Shown: positions 28,774 through 40,714 of the stretch, in pieces
How positions within the stretch are numbered: the first letter of the stretch is position 1
How the letters are laid out: the number at the start of each line of letters is the position of its first letter
NCBI GenBank assembly: GCA_963792175.1
Contig: CAWBVG010000005.1
Location: forward strand, 1 to 64,000
Length of the DNA: 64,000 nt
Direction: 5' to 3'
Source: CAWBVG01 sp963792175
GTDB taxonomy: Bacteria > Acidobacteriota > Vicinamibacteria > Vicinamibacterales > CAVVIG01
Made by a program: the position numbers and the translations under genes
Notes under the pieces: model-generated
Told to the model about the DNA's origin: nothing
The model's database searches: none
Seen by the model: the letters and a program-made list of their open reading frames with translations, nothing else

Positions 28774-29550
28774 ATGATCCGACCGTTCAGCAGCTGGTGT
28801 CTCGCAGCGTGTCTGTGCGTGCCGGCGAGCGCAGCCGCGCAGCAGCGATCGCTCGCCGCGGCCACATCGAGCGACGTCGCCGCCGGACAGCGCATCTTCG
28901 ACGCGCAATGCGCATGGTGCCACGGGGCCGCAGGCACGGGCGGCACGGGACCCGATCTCCACCGCACGACGCTTCGGCACGCGGCCACCGATCGAGACCT
29001 GACGACCATCGTGCGGAACGGCATTCCGGGGACCGAGATGCCGGGGTTCACCAGCGCGCTGACCGAAACCATGGCGTGGCAGACCGCGGCGTACGTGCGC
29101 TCGCTCGGCCGCACACGCGCCCGTCCGCTGCCGGGTAACGCGGAGCATGGCGCGGCGGTCTACGACGCGAACGGCTGCGGCGGCTGTCACATCCTCCGGG
29201 GACGCGGCAATGCGCTCGGTCCGGAGCTGACCGCCATCGGCGCGCTGCGCGGCGCGCCGTACCTGCGTGACGCGCTCGTCAAGCCGGAAGCCTCGCATCC
29301 ACCGGGATACCTCGTCGTCAAGGCAACCACCACCGCTGGCAACGTCATCCGCGGCGTCCGCGTGAACGAGGATGTGTTCTACGTCCACGTGCGCGACGCG
29401 CGCGGAACGGTCCACACGCTGCAGAAGTCGGATTTGTCGGCGCTCGACCGCGAGCTCGAGGCCACGCTGATGCCGTCGTACGCGCGTTTGTCCGCCGGCG
29501 ATCTCGACGATCTCGTCGCTTACCTGGCGAGTCTGAGGGGTGCCCGATGA
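28774..29550 (+). CDS. Exported diheme cytochrome c
   Basis: 258 residues with a signal peptide (IRPFSSWCLAACLCVPASAA) and two haem-binding motifs, CAWCH and CGGCH, each with a later methionine (GTEMPGF; a Met near the C-terminus). It probably accepts electrons from the quinoprotein encoded next, whose candidate ATG overlaps its stop. It starts 8 nt after selA but is functionally unrelated. Confidence 0.9.
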   Translation: MIRPFSSWCLAACLCVPASAAAQQRSLAAATSSDVAAGQRIFDAQCAWCHGAAGTGGTGPDLHRTTLRHAATDRDLTTIVRNGIPGTEMPGFTSALTETMAWQTAAYVRSLGRTRARPLPGNAEHGAAVYDANGCGGCHILRGRGNALGPELTAIGALRGAPYLRDALVKPEASHPPGYLVVKATTTAGNVIRGVRVNEDVFYVHVRDARGTVHTLQKSDLSALDRELEATLMPSYARLSAGDLDDLVAYLASLRGAR

Positions 29551-31125
29551 GAACCCGGGCAGCCCTGAAGGGCTGCGCGACGACAACGGTCTTCGTCGCT
29601 CGCCGTCGCAACATTGCTCGCACAAGACGGCCAGTGGTTGATGTACTCCGGGTCGTTCAGCTCGCATCGCTTCTCGCCGCTCGCGCAGCTGACGCCTTCG
29701 AACGTCGGCCGGCTGAAGCCGGCCTGGGTCTATCAGCCAGCGGGCGTGGGATCGGTCGAAGCCACGCCGATCGTGGCCGACGGGGTGATGTACACCACCT
29801 CGGGCCCGACCAACGTGGCCGCCCTGGATCTGAAGAGCGGCAAGCCGTTGTGGGAATGGAACCGCCCGATCGCCGCCGGCGTCCTCAACCTCGGGTTCCC
29901 GCGGGTCAACCGCGGCGTGGCGATTCTCGACGGCACCGTCTACGTCGGCACGCTCGACGGCTACCTGGTCGCGCTCGACGCGAAGTCCGGCGCCGAACGC
30001 TGGTCGACCCAAGTCGGGGACAATCCCACCGGTCACGCCATCACCGCCGCTCCCCTCGCCGTCGAGGGCAAGATCATCGTCGGCATCAGCGGCGGCGAAG
30101 CCGGGATCCGCGGGTTCCTCGACGCCTACGACGCGAAAACCGGCAAGCAGGCCTGGCGCTTCTGGACGGTGCCATCGCCGGGCGAACCCGGGAGCGAATC
30201 GTGGCCCGGCGACAGCTGGGTTCACGGCGGCGGAGCGACCTGGCTGACCGGCTCGTACGATCCCGAGTTGAAGCTGCTCTATTGGGGCACCGGCAATCCG
30301 GGTCCCGACTGGAACGGCGACTCGCGCAAAGGCGACAACCTCTACACCTCCTCGCTGGTCGCGATCGACATCACGACGGGAAAAGCGCGCTGGCATTTTC
30401 AATTCACGCCGCACGACGTGCACGACTGGGATGCGAACCAGATTCCCGTGCTCGTCGACGCAGACGTCCGCGGCACGCCGAGGAAACTCGTCGTGATGGC
30501 GAACCGCAACGGCTTTTACTACGCGTTGGACCGCGGCACCGGCGAGTACCTGTTGGGCGTGCCGTACGCGAAGCAGACGTGGGCCCAGGGGCTCGATGCG
30601 AAGGGACGGCCGATGCTGATTCCGAACATGGAGCCGTCAGAGAAGGGGACGCTGGTCTATCCGAGTCTGCAGGGCTCGACGAACTGGGCCAGTCCGTCCT
30701 ACAGCCCCGTGACGCAGATGCTGTACGTGCCGGTCCGCGAGATGGGCTCGATCTATTACAAGACGGCGGTCGAGTACAAGCCGGGGACGTACTACACCGG
30801 CGGCAGCGAAAAACGGCTCGACGAGGAATCGTGGGGCGCGGTGCGCGCGCTCGACGTCAAGACCGGCAAGCAGATGTGGGATTTCAAGCTGCCGACGCCG
30901 ACCTGGGCGGGCGTGATGTCGACGGCGGGCGGTCTCGTCTTCAGCGGATCGCCGGAGGGCAATTTCTTTGCGCTGGATGCCATGACCGGCAAGCCGCTGT
31001 GGCAGTTCCAGACTGGCGGCGCGATCCGATCGGGACCGATGTCATTCTTCGCGGATGGCAAACAGCACGTCGCCGTGGCCGGCGGTCACGCGCTGTTCGT
31101 GTTCGCGCTGCCCGATGAACGATGA
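29547..31125 (+). CDS. PQQ-dependent dehydrogenase (quinoprotein)
   Basis: An eight-bladed beta-propeller quinoprotein of about 500 residues with repeated W-motif blades (ALDLKSGKPLWEW, ALDAKSGAERWS, AYDAKTGKQAWRF). Expected calcium/PQQ ligands are seen in GGEAGIRG, GTGNPGPDWN and HDWDANQIP. No cysteine is present, so the vicinal disulfide of alcohol dehydrogenases is missing. The annotated start is ATG 29547 (ATGA overlap with the cytochrome). A +1 slip near 29590 is needed to reach the signal-like SSSLAVATLLAQ. Otherwise TTG 29614 starts the frame. Substrate unknown. Confidence 0.85.
29559..29576. repeat. GCAGCCC-TGAA-GGGCTGC palindrome
   Basis: A perfect 7-bp stem with a TGAA loop, ten bases past the cytochrome stop and inside the signal-peptide region of the next gene. 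Confidence 0.6.
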
Positions 31126-31177
31126 ACTCTCGTACGTCGTGTCCACCTCCAGGCGGACCTGGTGAAGTCCGAACGTA

Positions 31178-32035
31178 TCATCCAGGTCCGGCGAGATACC
31201 CGGGGCGTGCCTTGATGGTGGCGCGCTTTCCTTTGAGCCGCACCTCGAGGCGGTGCCAGCCGTCGCGTGACACGCCGCGCGGCGTATAGCTCACGAGGTA
31301 GCGCTGCCGGAACTCCTCGAGAATGCTCAGGAACGTGGCGCTGAGGTTCGCGGTCTTCTCCAGCTCGAACAGACGGCCGCCGCTGAACGACGCCAGATCG
31401 CGCAGAAAGTCCGCCTTCACTTTTCCCACTGCCACGGCATACACGACCACGTCCGACCGCTTCGCCGTATCGAGCACTGCCGCGGACGATAGCCAGCTCA
31501 AGGTGTCGAGCCCATCGCTGAAGACAATCAGCAGGGCCCGCCCGGCGTCGGACTCCCCGACCGTAATGCCTGCGTAGACACCGTCAACCAGAGACGTATC
31601 ACCCTCGCCGGCAACGTTTCCGATCGCCTCGCGGAGCGGTTCGAGATCGCTGGTCAATGCCGCCCCAAGCATGACTTGATTGTTGAACGTGACGAGCGCC
31701 GACTGATCGTTGCGCTTCAACCCAGCGAGCACCGCGGTGCCAGCGCTGCGAAGGTGCTCCAGGCGCTCGCCGGCCACGCTGTCGCTCATGTCGAACGCCA
31801 GGACGACGTTCAACGGAATCTGGTCGTAGCTGACGAACTCCACGTCTTGTGGCACGCCGTTGTCCAGCACTTCGAAGTCCGCGGGTCCCAGGCCGAGCAC
31901 CGGCCGGCCGCCGTCCGTCACCAAGGCGTCGACGCGCACGACCTCGACCTTCGCCGAGAAGACCGGACTCTGCGTCTGCGCCGACAGGGCTGTCGACAGG
32001 AGCAGCGCGCCCAGCGCGGCCGGTCGAACCGTCAT
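31178..32035 (-). CDS. Exported VWFA domain protein, acidobacterial type
   Basis: 285 residues with a signal peptide and a von Willebrand A domain. VLAFDMSDSVAGERL is a MIDAS-like DxSxS site, followed by ALVTFNN and VFSDGLDTLSWLS. The N-terminal VVRVDALVTDGGRPVLGL and the tail RDGWHRLEVRLKGKRATIKARPGYLA are typical of the VWFA-related family expanded in Acidobacteria (TIGR03436-like, from memory). It overlaps the next gene by 4 nt and is probably co-expressed with it. Confidence 0.85.
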   Translation of the reverse strand: MTVRPAALGALLLSTALSAQTQSPVFSAKVEVVRVDALVTDGGRPVLGLGPADFEVLDNGVPQDVEFVSYDQIPLNVVLAFDMSDSVAGERLEHLRSAGTAVLAGLKRNDQSALVTFNNQVMLGAALTSDLEPLREAIGNVAGEGDTSLVDGVYAGITVGESDAGRALLIVFSDGLDTLSWLSSAAVLDTAKRSDVVVYAVAVGKVKADFLRDLASFSGGRLFELEKTANLSATFLSILEEFRQRYLVSYTPRGVSRDGWHRLEVRLKGKRATIKARPGYLAGPG

Positions 32036-33541
32036 CGCTCGGCCTCAGAGAGAAACGGCCGCCACAGCTCCTCGAGCAGGTCGTCCGCGTTCCGCGCCTG
32101 CGACTTGTAATACGTCCACCACGGGTCGTCGGGCGGCGAGTCGGCGTGCTGCAGCTCGAAGACGATCTGCAGCTCCTTGAACGCGGTCGCGCGATCGCCG
32201 AGCCGCCTCGCGAGCGCGCTCAGCGCGAGGTGCGGCGACTGAGCATTCGGATACAAGGCGGATGCGTCAGCGTACGCGTGTCGGGCGGCATCGGCGTGTC
32301 CCAGTCGCTCTTGCGCTGCGCCGAGGAACAGCTCGCCGTAATAACGGAGGAGCGGATCGCCCTCGACCTCGAGCGCGGCGCAGCAGCTCCTTCGCGGCAT
32401 CGGCCTCGTGCTCGAGCAGCAACAGCACATGACCGAAACGCAGGTGCAGCTCGGGCAGCGACGAGTCGGCCGCGAGCGCACGGCGATAAAAGCCCTCGGC
32501 TTGGCGCAGTTCCGCACGGTCCGACCCGATGGCGAAGATCGTGCCCGCAGGCGCGACGGCCGATCGAATCGCGCTCTGAATATGCGGCGCCGCGTAGGTC
32601 TCTGCGAGAGAACCGCTCAGAAACAGGATGACGGGATCGGCGGACAACACCCCTCGCGCGCGCTCGAGATGGTGGGTGTCGTAGTCCTGGCGATCCTGCA
32701 TCCAGGCGGCGGTGGCCCGGTACCAGTCGCGAACCATCTCGTCACGGCCAGGCGCGACGCGATCGCTCCCGTCTGGGCTTGACGTAGTCGAGCAGCATGC
32801 GCGCCAGCTCCCAATGCACACCGACCTGCCGGAATGCGGTGCCCTGACCGTCGGCGAGGCTCATTCGGAAAGCGTCGGGACCCGGCGCGGAGGACGTGCT
32901 GACCGGCTCACTTCCCGTAGGCACGAACATGCCAATGTCCGCCTCGAGGAGAGCGCCCCGACGCAGGATGTAGTTGTCGTCGCCGCTCCGCTTCGAATCG
33001 TGGGCGCGTTGCGCCAGGTCGCGCAAGTCGCCGTCCAGCTCGGCTTGAGCGTGCCATGTTCGAGACAATACCTCTCGTCCGGGGTCGCGGCCGCGCCGAC
33101 ATAGCCGCCGGCGGCGCACGCCAACACGCGCAGTCGGTGCAAATGAACGCTGGCGTAGTGGATTTCCTGGGCGCGGGGTTGTCCTTCCGCACGGAGCGAG
33201 AAGTTCACGGCCTTCGGATTCCGAATCAACCGCAGGAGGACGTTCGTGTCGACCCACAGCGACCGCAGCGCCGCGTTCGACCACTGGCTGACTTCGACTG
33301 CCGCCTCATCGGGCGTGCCCGGCTGGTGCCGCATCACCGCTTTCAGCCAGCGCTCCACACGTGCGAGGCGGGCGTCCATATCGGCTTCGGCTCGGATCGG
33401 CCGCACGCTGGTCACCGTCGTGGGATTCGCCGAAGCGGTCGAGCGGGCGAGAGCGACGCGCGAACGCGCTTGAGAAGGTGCGTTCACGATCGCAAGCGCG
33501 GCGGCCAGCAATACGACTCGGCGCATCGATGAACGCGCCAT
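32032..33541 (-). CDS. Exported TPR-like protein of unknown function (three frameshifts)
   Basis: A signal peptide (RRVVLLAAALAIVNAPSQA) is followed by a long helical region ending in TPR-like units (AEGFYRRALAADSSLPELHLRFGHVLLLLE; LFLGAAQERLGHADAARHAYADA). The reading frame moves near 33035, 32780 (extra C in a CCC run) and 32388 (extra C). Only together do the pieces give a full protein. It is coupled with the VWFA gene downstream. I do not recognise a named family. Confidence 0.65.
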
Positions 33542-33563
33542 GCTAACACCGCCGGGACGCCGG

Positions 33564-35000
33564 CTAGAAAATCGTGGAGATCGAGGCCGCGGCCCAGTCG
33601 AGCACGCGCGTCGGCAGGATGCCGAGGTAGAACACCAGAATCGCCGACACGACGAGCGCCAGTCCAGCCGCCTTCGGCACCGACGGCAGCCGTGGCGGCG
33701 AATCGGCGGGCGTCATGTACATCATGACGACGATGCGGAGGTAGAAGAAGACCGACACGACGCTCGTCAGAACGCCGATGATCGCGAGACCGGTATAGCC
33801 CGCCTTCACCGCGGCGCTGAAGACGTACCACTTGGCGATGAATCCGGCCAGCGGCGGGAATCCGCCCAGCGACAGCAGGAACAACGTCATCAGCGCGGCG
33901 AGGGCCGGATGCGCGTCCCACAGCCCCGCGTAGTCGCGCACCTGATCGTTGGCGCCCTCAGCGCTCTCGAGCACCGCGATCACCCCGAAGGCGCCAAGGT
34001 TGGTGACGGCGTACGCGAGCAGATAGAAGAGCACCGCGCCCTTGCCGACGTCGTTGGCCGATAACAGCGCGACGAGGAGATACCCGGCGTGGGCGATGCT
34101 CGAGTACGCGAGCATCCGCTTGACGTTGGTCTGCGCCACCCCGACCACTGTGCCGACAATCATCGTCGCGGCGGCAATCACCCACAGGACGATCCACCAC
34201 TCGTGGCGCAGCGGATCGAACGCGGCGAGGAACACGCGGACGAACGCGGCAAACGCGGCCGCCTTCACACCGGTCGACATGAAACCGGTCACCGCGGACG
34301 GCGCGCCCTCATAGGCATCCGGCGTCCACATGTGAAACGGCACCGCGGACACTTTGAAGGCGAAGCCAACCAACAGAAATCCCAGCGCGAGCAGCTGCAT
34401 CGGCGTCGGCGCGAGCGCCTGCGCCGCCATCAGGCTGCCGATGCGGTCGAGCCGGGTGCTGCCGGCGAGGCCGTAGGTGAGCGCGATGCCATACAGGAAA
34501 AACGCACTGGAGAAGGCGCCCAGCAGGAAGTACTTGAGAGCCGCTTCGGTCGCGATCGGCGAGTCGCGGCGGATTCCCGTCAGCACGTACACCGCCAACG
34601 ACAGCACCTCGAGCGCCAGAAAGATGACGACGAGATCGGTCGCCGTCGCCATCAGCATCATGCCGGCCACGGCGAACAGCATCAACGCGTAGTACTCGCC
34701 GCCGGGCAGGCGCTCGCGCTCGATCGCCGGTCCCGAAAACGCCAGCGAGAGCAGGCCGACCACGATCAGGATCCCGGTCACGAAGAGGCCGAAGTTGTCC
34801 GCCACCACGACACCGAAGCTGGAGGTGTCGTGGTTCCAGAGCAGCACGGACGCAATCGCCGCGCCGATCAGACCGACGACGCCAAGACCCGCGATCGGCA
34901 TCCGCTCACCCGGATCGCGGAAGGCCTCCGCCACCATGGCGGCAATGCCGGCGGCGGTCACGCAGGCCATCGGGACGATGGCGTTCAGGGATGATGTCAT
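33564..35000 (-). CDS. nuoN: NADH-quinone oxidoreductase subunit N
   Basis: The 478-residue antiporter-like membrane subunit of complex I has about fourteen hydrophobic segments. It shows VIFLALEVLSLAVYVLTG with the conserved Glu, YFLLGAFSSAFFLYG, and GFAFKVSAVPFHMWTPDAYEGAP with the conserved Lys. The ATG at 35000 overlaps the nuoM stop. It is the last gene of the nuo operon. Confidence 0.96.
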   Translation of the reverse strand: MTSSLNAIVPMACVTAAGIAAMVAEAFRDPGERMPIAGLGVVGLIGAAIASVLLWNHDTSSFGVVVADNFGLFVTGILIVVGLLSLAFSGPAIERERLPGGEYYALMLFAVAGMMLMATATDLVVIFLALEVLSLAVYVLTGIRRDSPIATEAALKYFLLGAFSSAFFLYGIALTYGLAGSTRLDRIGSLMAAQALAPTPMQLLALGFLLVGFAFKVSAVPFHMWTPDAYEGAPSAVTGFMSTGVKAAAFAAFVRVFLAAFDPLRHEWWIVLWVIAAATMIVGTVVGVAQTNVKRMLAYSSIAHAGYLLVALLSANDVGKGAVLFYLLAYAVTNLGAFGVIAVLESAEGANDQVRDYAGLWDAHPALAALMTLFLLSLGGFPPLAGFIAKWYVFSAAVKAGYTGLAIIGVLTSVVSVFFYLRIVVMMYMTPADSPPRLPSVPKAAGLALVVSAILVFYLGILPTRVLDWAAASISTIF

Positions 35001-36577
35001 CGCCGGGGCCCGGGATTCGGGAGTCGGGGCTCGGGATTCGGCAGTCGGGGCTCGATGCCGGCCTGAACGCGCGTCGGGCTCCGCTGCTCCTGCTGAATCT
35101 GATTCACCAGCCGATCGACCGCCGGCGCGATCGGCCTGAGAAACAGGTTTGGCAGCACGCCCATGAGAATCGCCGCGGCGATGATCGGCGCGATGACCAC
35201 CCACTCGCGCGGCAGCAGATCCGGCAGCCGGCTGTTCTTCTCGTTCTCGACCGGGCCATAGTTCACACGCTGGAACATCCACAGCATGTAGGTCGCCGAC
35301 AGGATCACGCCGCTGGCCGCGAACGCCGTCAGCGTGGGATCCCATCTGAACGCGCCGAGGAGAATCAGGAACTCGCCCACGAAGCCGTTCAGCCCGGGCA
35401 GCCCGATCGACGAGAGCGTAATGATCAGAAACGCCGCCACCAGGCGCGGTGTCACCTTCTTGAGGCCGCCGTACTCCGAGATCAGACGCGTGTGCCGCCG
35501 ATCGGAAAGCATCCCGACGATGAGGAACAGCCCGCCGGTGCTGACGCCGTGATTCAGCATCTGATAGACCGCGCCCTGCACGCCCTGGACATTCATCGCG
35601 GCGATGCCGAGCACGACGAACCCGAGATGGCTCACGCTGGAGTACGCGACGAGCTTCTTCATGTCGGGCTGCACCATCGCGACCAGCGCGCCGTAGATGA
35701 TGCCGACGACCGCGAGCACGGCCAGCGCCGGCGCAAAAAATGCCGCGGCCTGCGGGAAGAGCGGAAACGCGAACCGGATCAGCCCGTAGGTGCCCATCTT
35801 GAGGAGAACGCCGGCCAGGATCACGGAGCCGGCGGTCGGAGCTTCGACGTGCGCGTCGGGCAGCCAGGTGTGAAATGGAAACAGCGGCACCTTGATGGCA
35901 AACGCCAGCGCGAACGCCGCAAACAGCCACAACTGCCGGTTCGGCGCGATGTCCAGGTCGTACAGCTTGACCAGATCGAAGCTGTAGGCGCCGCTGGCTT
36001 CCTTCTGCAGGTACGCGAGCGTCAGAATCGCCAGCAGCATCAGCACGCTGCCGGCCATCGTATAGAGGATGAACTTCACCGCGGCGTAAATCCGGCGGTC
36101 GTAGCCCCAGATGCCGATGAGGAAGTACATCGGGATCAGCATCGCGTCCCAGAACACGTAGAACAGGAACAGATCGAGCGAGACGAACACGCCGATCATC
36201 GCGCTCTCGAGCAGCAGGACCACGATGCAGAACGCTCTCGTCTTGTGGTGCACCGATTCCCAGGAACCGAGGAATGCCAGCGGCGTCAGGAAGCCCGTGA
36301 GCACGAGCAGGAACAGGCTGATGCCATCGACGCCGACGAAGTAGCTGATGCCGAACGCCGGAATCCACTCGTAACGCTCGACGAACTGGAAGTCGGCGGA
36401 CGCCCCGTTGAACCGGCTCCACAACAGCAGCGTTTCCGCGAACACCAGGATCGAGACGACGAGCGCGATCCGGCGCGCGAGCGGCGCCTGCTGCTCGTCG
36501 CGGCCGACCAACAGCAGAAGCAGCGCGCCGGCAATCGGCAGCGCGACGAGGGTGGTCAGTATTGGAAACGGCATCAA
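34997..36577 (-). CDS. nuoM: NADH-quinone oxidoreductase subunit M
   Basis: The 526-residue proton-pumping subunit shows LFLFYVFWDAMLIPMYFLIG, KVPLFPFHTWLPDAHVEAPTAGS and AYSSVSHLGFVVLG. Its last 20 residues (RLPNPEPRLPNPGPRR) are encoded by a GGGATTCGGGAGTCGGGGCT-type repeat (35005-35054) and look like an extension over the native end. Confidence 0.95.
   Translation of the reverse strand: MMPFPILTTLVALPIAGALLLLLVGRDEQQAPLARRIALVVSILVFAETLLLWSRFNGASADFQFVERYEWIPAFGISYFVGVDGISLFLLVLTGFLTPLAFLGSWESVHHKTRAFCIVVLLLESAMIGVFVSLDLFLFYVFWDAMLIPMYFLIGIWGYDRRIYAAVKFILYTMAGSVLMLLAILTLAYLQKEASGAYSFDLVKLYDLDIAPNRQLWLFAAFALAFAIKVPLFPFHTWLPDAHVEAPTAGSVILAGVLLKMGTYGLIRFAFPLFPQAAAFFAPALAVLAVVGIIYGALVAMVQPDMKKLVAYSSVSHLGFVVLGIAAMNVQGVQGAVYQMLNHGVSTGGLFLIVGMLSDRRHTRLISEYGGLKKVTPRLVAAFLIITLSSIGLPGLNGFVGEFLILLGAFRWDPTLTAFAASGVILSATYMLWMFQRVNYGPVENEKNSRLPDLLPREWVVIAPIIAAAILMGVLPNLFLRPIAPAVDRLVNQIQQEQRSPTRVQAGIEPRLPNPEPRLPNPGPRR
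35005..35054. repeat. GGGATTCGG/GTCGGGGCTC repeat in the nuoM tail
   Basis: Two copies of CGGGATTCGG(G/C)AGTCGGGGCTC in tandem encode the last residues of NuoM as currently read. Confidence 0.6.
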
Positions 36578-36690
36578 AGTTAAAAGTTAAAAGGCAAAAG
36601 TTAAAAGTTAAACTTAAAGTTAAAAGTTAAAACTGCAAAGACGATGTATTGCTGGTTTTGAGTTTTGACTTTTCACTTTTGCCTTTCACT
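36576..36690. repeat. AAAAGTT word array between nuoM and nuoL
   Basis: Tandem AGTTAAA/AAGTTAAA words on one side (36576-36640) face GTTTTGACTTTTCACTTTTG and GCCTTTCACTGTTAAC on the other. The AT-rich heptamer class is also seen at 13716-13863 and 44893-44957, all between genes of one transcription unit. Confidence 0.7.
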
Positions 36691-36691
36691 G

Positions 36692-38753
<2,062 letters not shown>

Positions 38754-38761
38754 CGCGCTGC

Positions 38762-39064
38762 TTACCATTTGAGTGCCGTGAAGGAGTCGGGGTTCAGCGA
38801 TTCCTTGTGCCGGAACAGCGCGATGATGATTGCGAGTCCAACGGCCGCCTCCGCCGCGGCGACGGTCATCACGAAAAAGACGATGATCTGTCCGTCCGCC
38901 GAGCCCAGCGCGCGGCCGAAGGCGACGAACGTCAGGTTCACCGCGTTCAGCATGATCTCGATCGACAGGAGAATCGTGATGAGATTCCGGCGCACGAACA
39001 CGCCGGCCGTGCCGATCGCGAACAGAATGGCCGACAGCAACAGGTAGTTGCCGAGTGTGGGCAT
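38762..39064 (-). CDS. nuoK: NADH-quinone oxidoreductase subunit K
   Basis: 100 residues with three membrane helices. LLSIEIMLNAVNLTFVAFG carries the conserved Glu, and VAAAEAAVGLAIIIALFR carries the second Glu. Its ATG overlaps the nuoJ stop as ATGA. Confidence 0.97.
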   Translation of the reverse strand: MPTLGNYLLLSAILFAIGTAGVFVRRNLITILLSIEIMLNAVNLTFVAFGRALGSADGQIIVFFVMTVAAAEAAVGLAIIIALFRHKESLNPDSFTALKW

Positions 39065-39574
39065 CAGCGCGGCCCTTCGCGGCGGGCCAGGACGACGGCG
39101 CCGACCATCGCGACGAGGATGAGGATCGACGTCACTTCGAACGGAAACGCATAGTCGGTGAACAACGATTGCCCGATCGCCGCCACGGAGCTGACCGAGG
39201 CGTCCGGGAATCCGCCGGTGTCCGTCCCTCTCGTGAGCGCCCACACCAACTCGACGAGCAACCCGACGGCGAGCGCGGCACCGAACCGCATCGGTCCCGG
39301 CCTGAGTAGCGGGTGCACCCGCTCGTCGGTACTCGGTATCCTCGTGCGGCGCGTTCAGCAGCATCACGACGAACAGGAACAGCACCATGATGGCGCCGGC
39401 GTAGACCACGATCTGAATGACGGCCACGAACGGCGCGTCGAGCAGCACATAGAGCCCGGAGAGCGCACCGAACGAGGCGATCAACAGCAACACGCTATAG
39501 ATCGGGTTCCGCTGGCCGATGACCAGCAGAGACGCCAGGATGGCGACGGCGGCGAAGATGTAGAACAGCATCAT
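39064..39574 (-). CDS. nuoJ: NADH-quinone oxidoreductase subunit J (one frameshift)
   Basis: The N-terminal part MLFYIFAAVAILASLLVIGQ and IQIVVYAGAIMVLFLFVVML (the pi-bulge helix) are in one frame. After EDTEYRRA an extra G near 39315 moves HPLLRPGPMRFGAALAVGLL into the frame that ends at 39064. Length 511 is 3n+1. It follows nuoH directly, leaving no space for nuoI. Confidence 0.93.
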
Positions 39575-40596
39575 GCGGCGAAATACAAGACGCCGGCCGC
39601 GGTCACCAGCAGATTGACGACCGCGAGCGGCAGCAACACCTTCCATCCGAACGCCATCAGCTGGTCGTAGCGATACCGCGGCAACGTCCAGCGCATCCAC
39701 ACGTAGAAAAACAGAATCGCGCTCACCTTCAGCAGGAACCAGATCCACCCGAGCGACTCGGGGAGGAACGGCCCGTGCCACCCACCCAGGAACAGATCGG
39801 TCGCCACGGCGGACACCGTGACCATGTTGATGTACTCCGCGAGGAAGAACATCGCGAAGCTCATGCTGCTGTATTCGGTGTGATAACCGGCGACGAGCTC
39901 CTGCTCCGCCTCGGGAAAATCGAACGGCGCGCGGTTGGTTTCGGCAATCCCGGCGGTCAGGTAGATGACGAAGCCGACGGGCTGCAGGAACAGGAACCAC
40001 CGGGGAATGACGCCGAACCAGGTGCCGGCCTGGCCGTTCACCAGTTCGCGCAGCGACAGCGAGTTGCCGATGAGGAGGACGCTCGCCAGCGCCAGACCAT
40101 ACGACAGCTCGTAGCTGATCATCTGCGCCGACGCCCGCAAGCCGCCGAGCAGCGAGTACTTGCTGTTCGAGCTCCATCCGGCCAGCACGATGCCGTACAC
40201 GCTCATCGACGCAATCGCGAACACGACGAGCACCGCGACGTTGACCTCGGCCACCTGCAGGTGCATCGAGCTCGGCAGCCACCCGAACAGCGTGGTGTCC
40301 GCGCCAAACGGGACGACGGCGAAGGCGGCAAAAGCGCAGGTGGCGGCAATGATCGGCGCCAGCGCAAACAGGAACGCGTCGGCCGCTTTCGGCCGCAGCT
40401 CCTCCTTGAACATCAGCTTGATGACGTCGGCGAGGGGTTGCAGGACGCCTTTGGGGCCGACCAGGTACGGTCCGAGCCGCTGCTGCAGCAGCGCCGCGAC
40501 CTTGCGCTCGACGTACACCATCACCGCCGCCGAGTTCAGCAGCATGAAGAAGACGAAGAGCGTCAGGACGATCTGGGCGATGAAGAGCGGAGTCAT
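39571..40596 (-). CDS. nuoH: NADH-quinone oxidoreductase subunit H
   Basis: The intact 341-residue subunit forms the quinone entry site. Signatures are RLGPYLVGPKGVLQPLADVIK, GIAETNRAPFDFPEAEQELVAGYHTEYSS (positions about 205-235; conserved acid-rich loop) and WMRWTLPRYRYDQLM. It is followed immediately by nuoJ and preceded by a repeat instead of nuoG. Confidence 0.97.
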   Translation of the reverse strand: MTPLFIAQIVLTLFVFFMLLNSAAVMVYVERKVAALLQQRLGPYLVGPKGVLQPLADVIKLMFKEELRPKAADAFLFALAPIIAATCAFAAFAVVPFGADTTLFGWLPSSMHLQVAEVNVAVLVVFAIASMSVYGIVLAGWSSNSKYSLLGGLRASAQMISYELSYGLALASVLLIGNSLSLRELVNGQAGTWFGVIPRWFLFLQPVGFVIYLTAGIAETNRAPFDFPEAEQELVAGYHTEYSSMSFAMFFLAEYINMVTVSAVATDLFLGGWHGPFLPESLGWIWFLLKVSAILFFYVWMRWTLPRYRYDQLMAFGWKVLLPLAVVNLLVTAAGVLYFAA

Positions 40597-40609
40597 TCAG
40601 TCGCACGGC

Positions 40610-40706
40610 CTATCACGAAGGCTCGAAGTCACACGAAGGTCACGAAGAAGCCTTTGTACAAAAGATGCTTCGTGGTCTTCGTGGCCCTTCGTGGCTTCGT
40701 GATGCA
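40610..40706. repeat. TCACGAAG / CTTCGTGA hairpin array at the nuoF-nuoH junction
   Basis: ATCACGAAGGCTCGAAG and CACGAAGGTCACGAAGAAG face CTTCGTGGTCTTCGTGG and GGCTTCGTGAT. The array occupies the position where nuoG lies in a standard nuo operon. Confidence 0.75.
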
Positions 40707-40714
40707 TCGTCGGC

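Noticed and set aside
22228..32780. True pseudogenes (waaF, selA, TPR genes)
   Set aside because: Both sides of each break keep full, conserved sequence with no decay, and length arithmetic fits single-base errors.
34991..36583. 530-residue plus-strand open frame rich in R, H, D and Q
   Set aside because: It is the antisense of nuoM, which has clear membrane and pump motifs.
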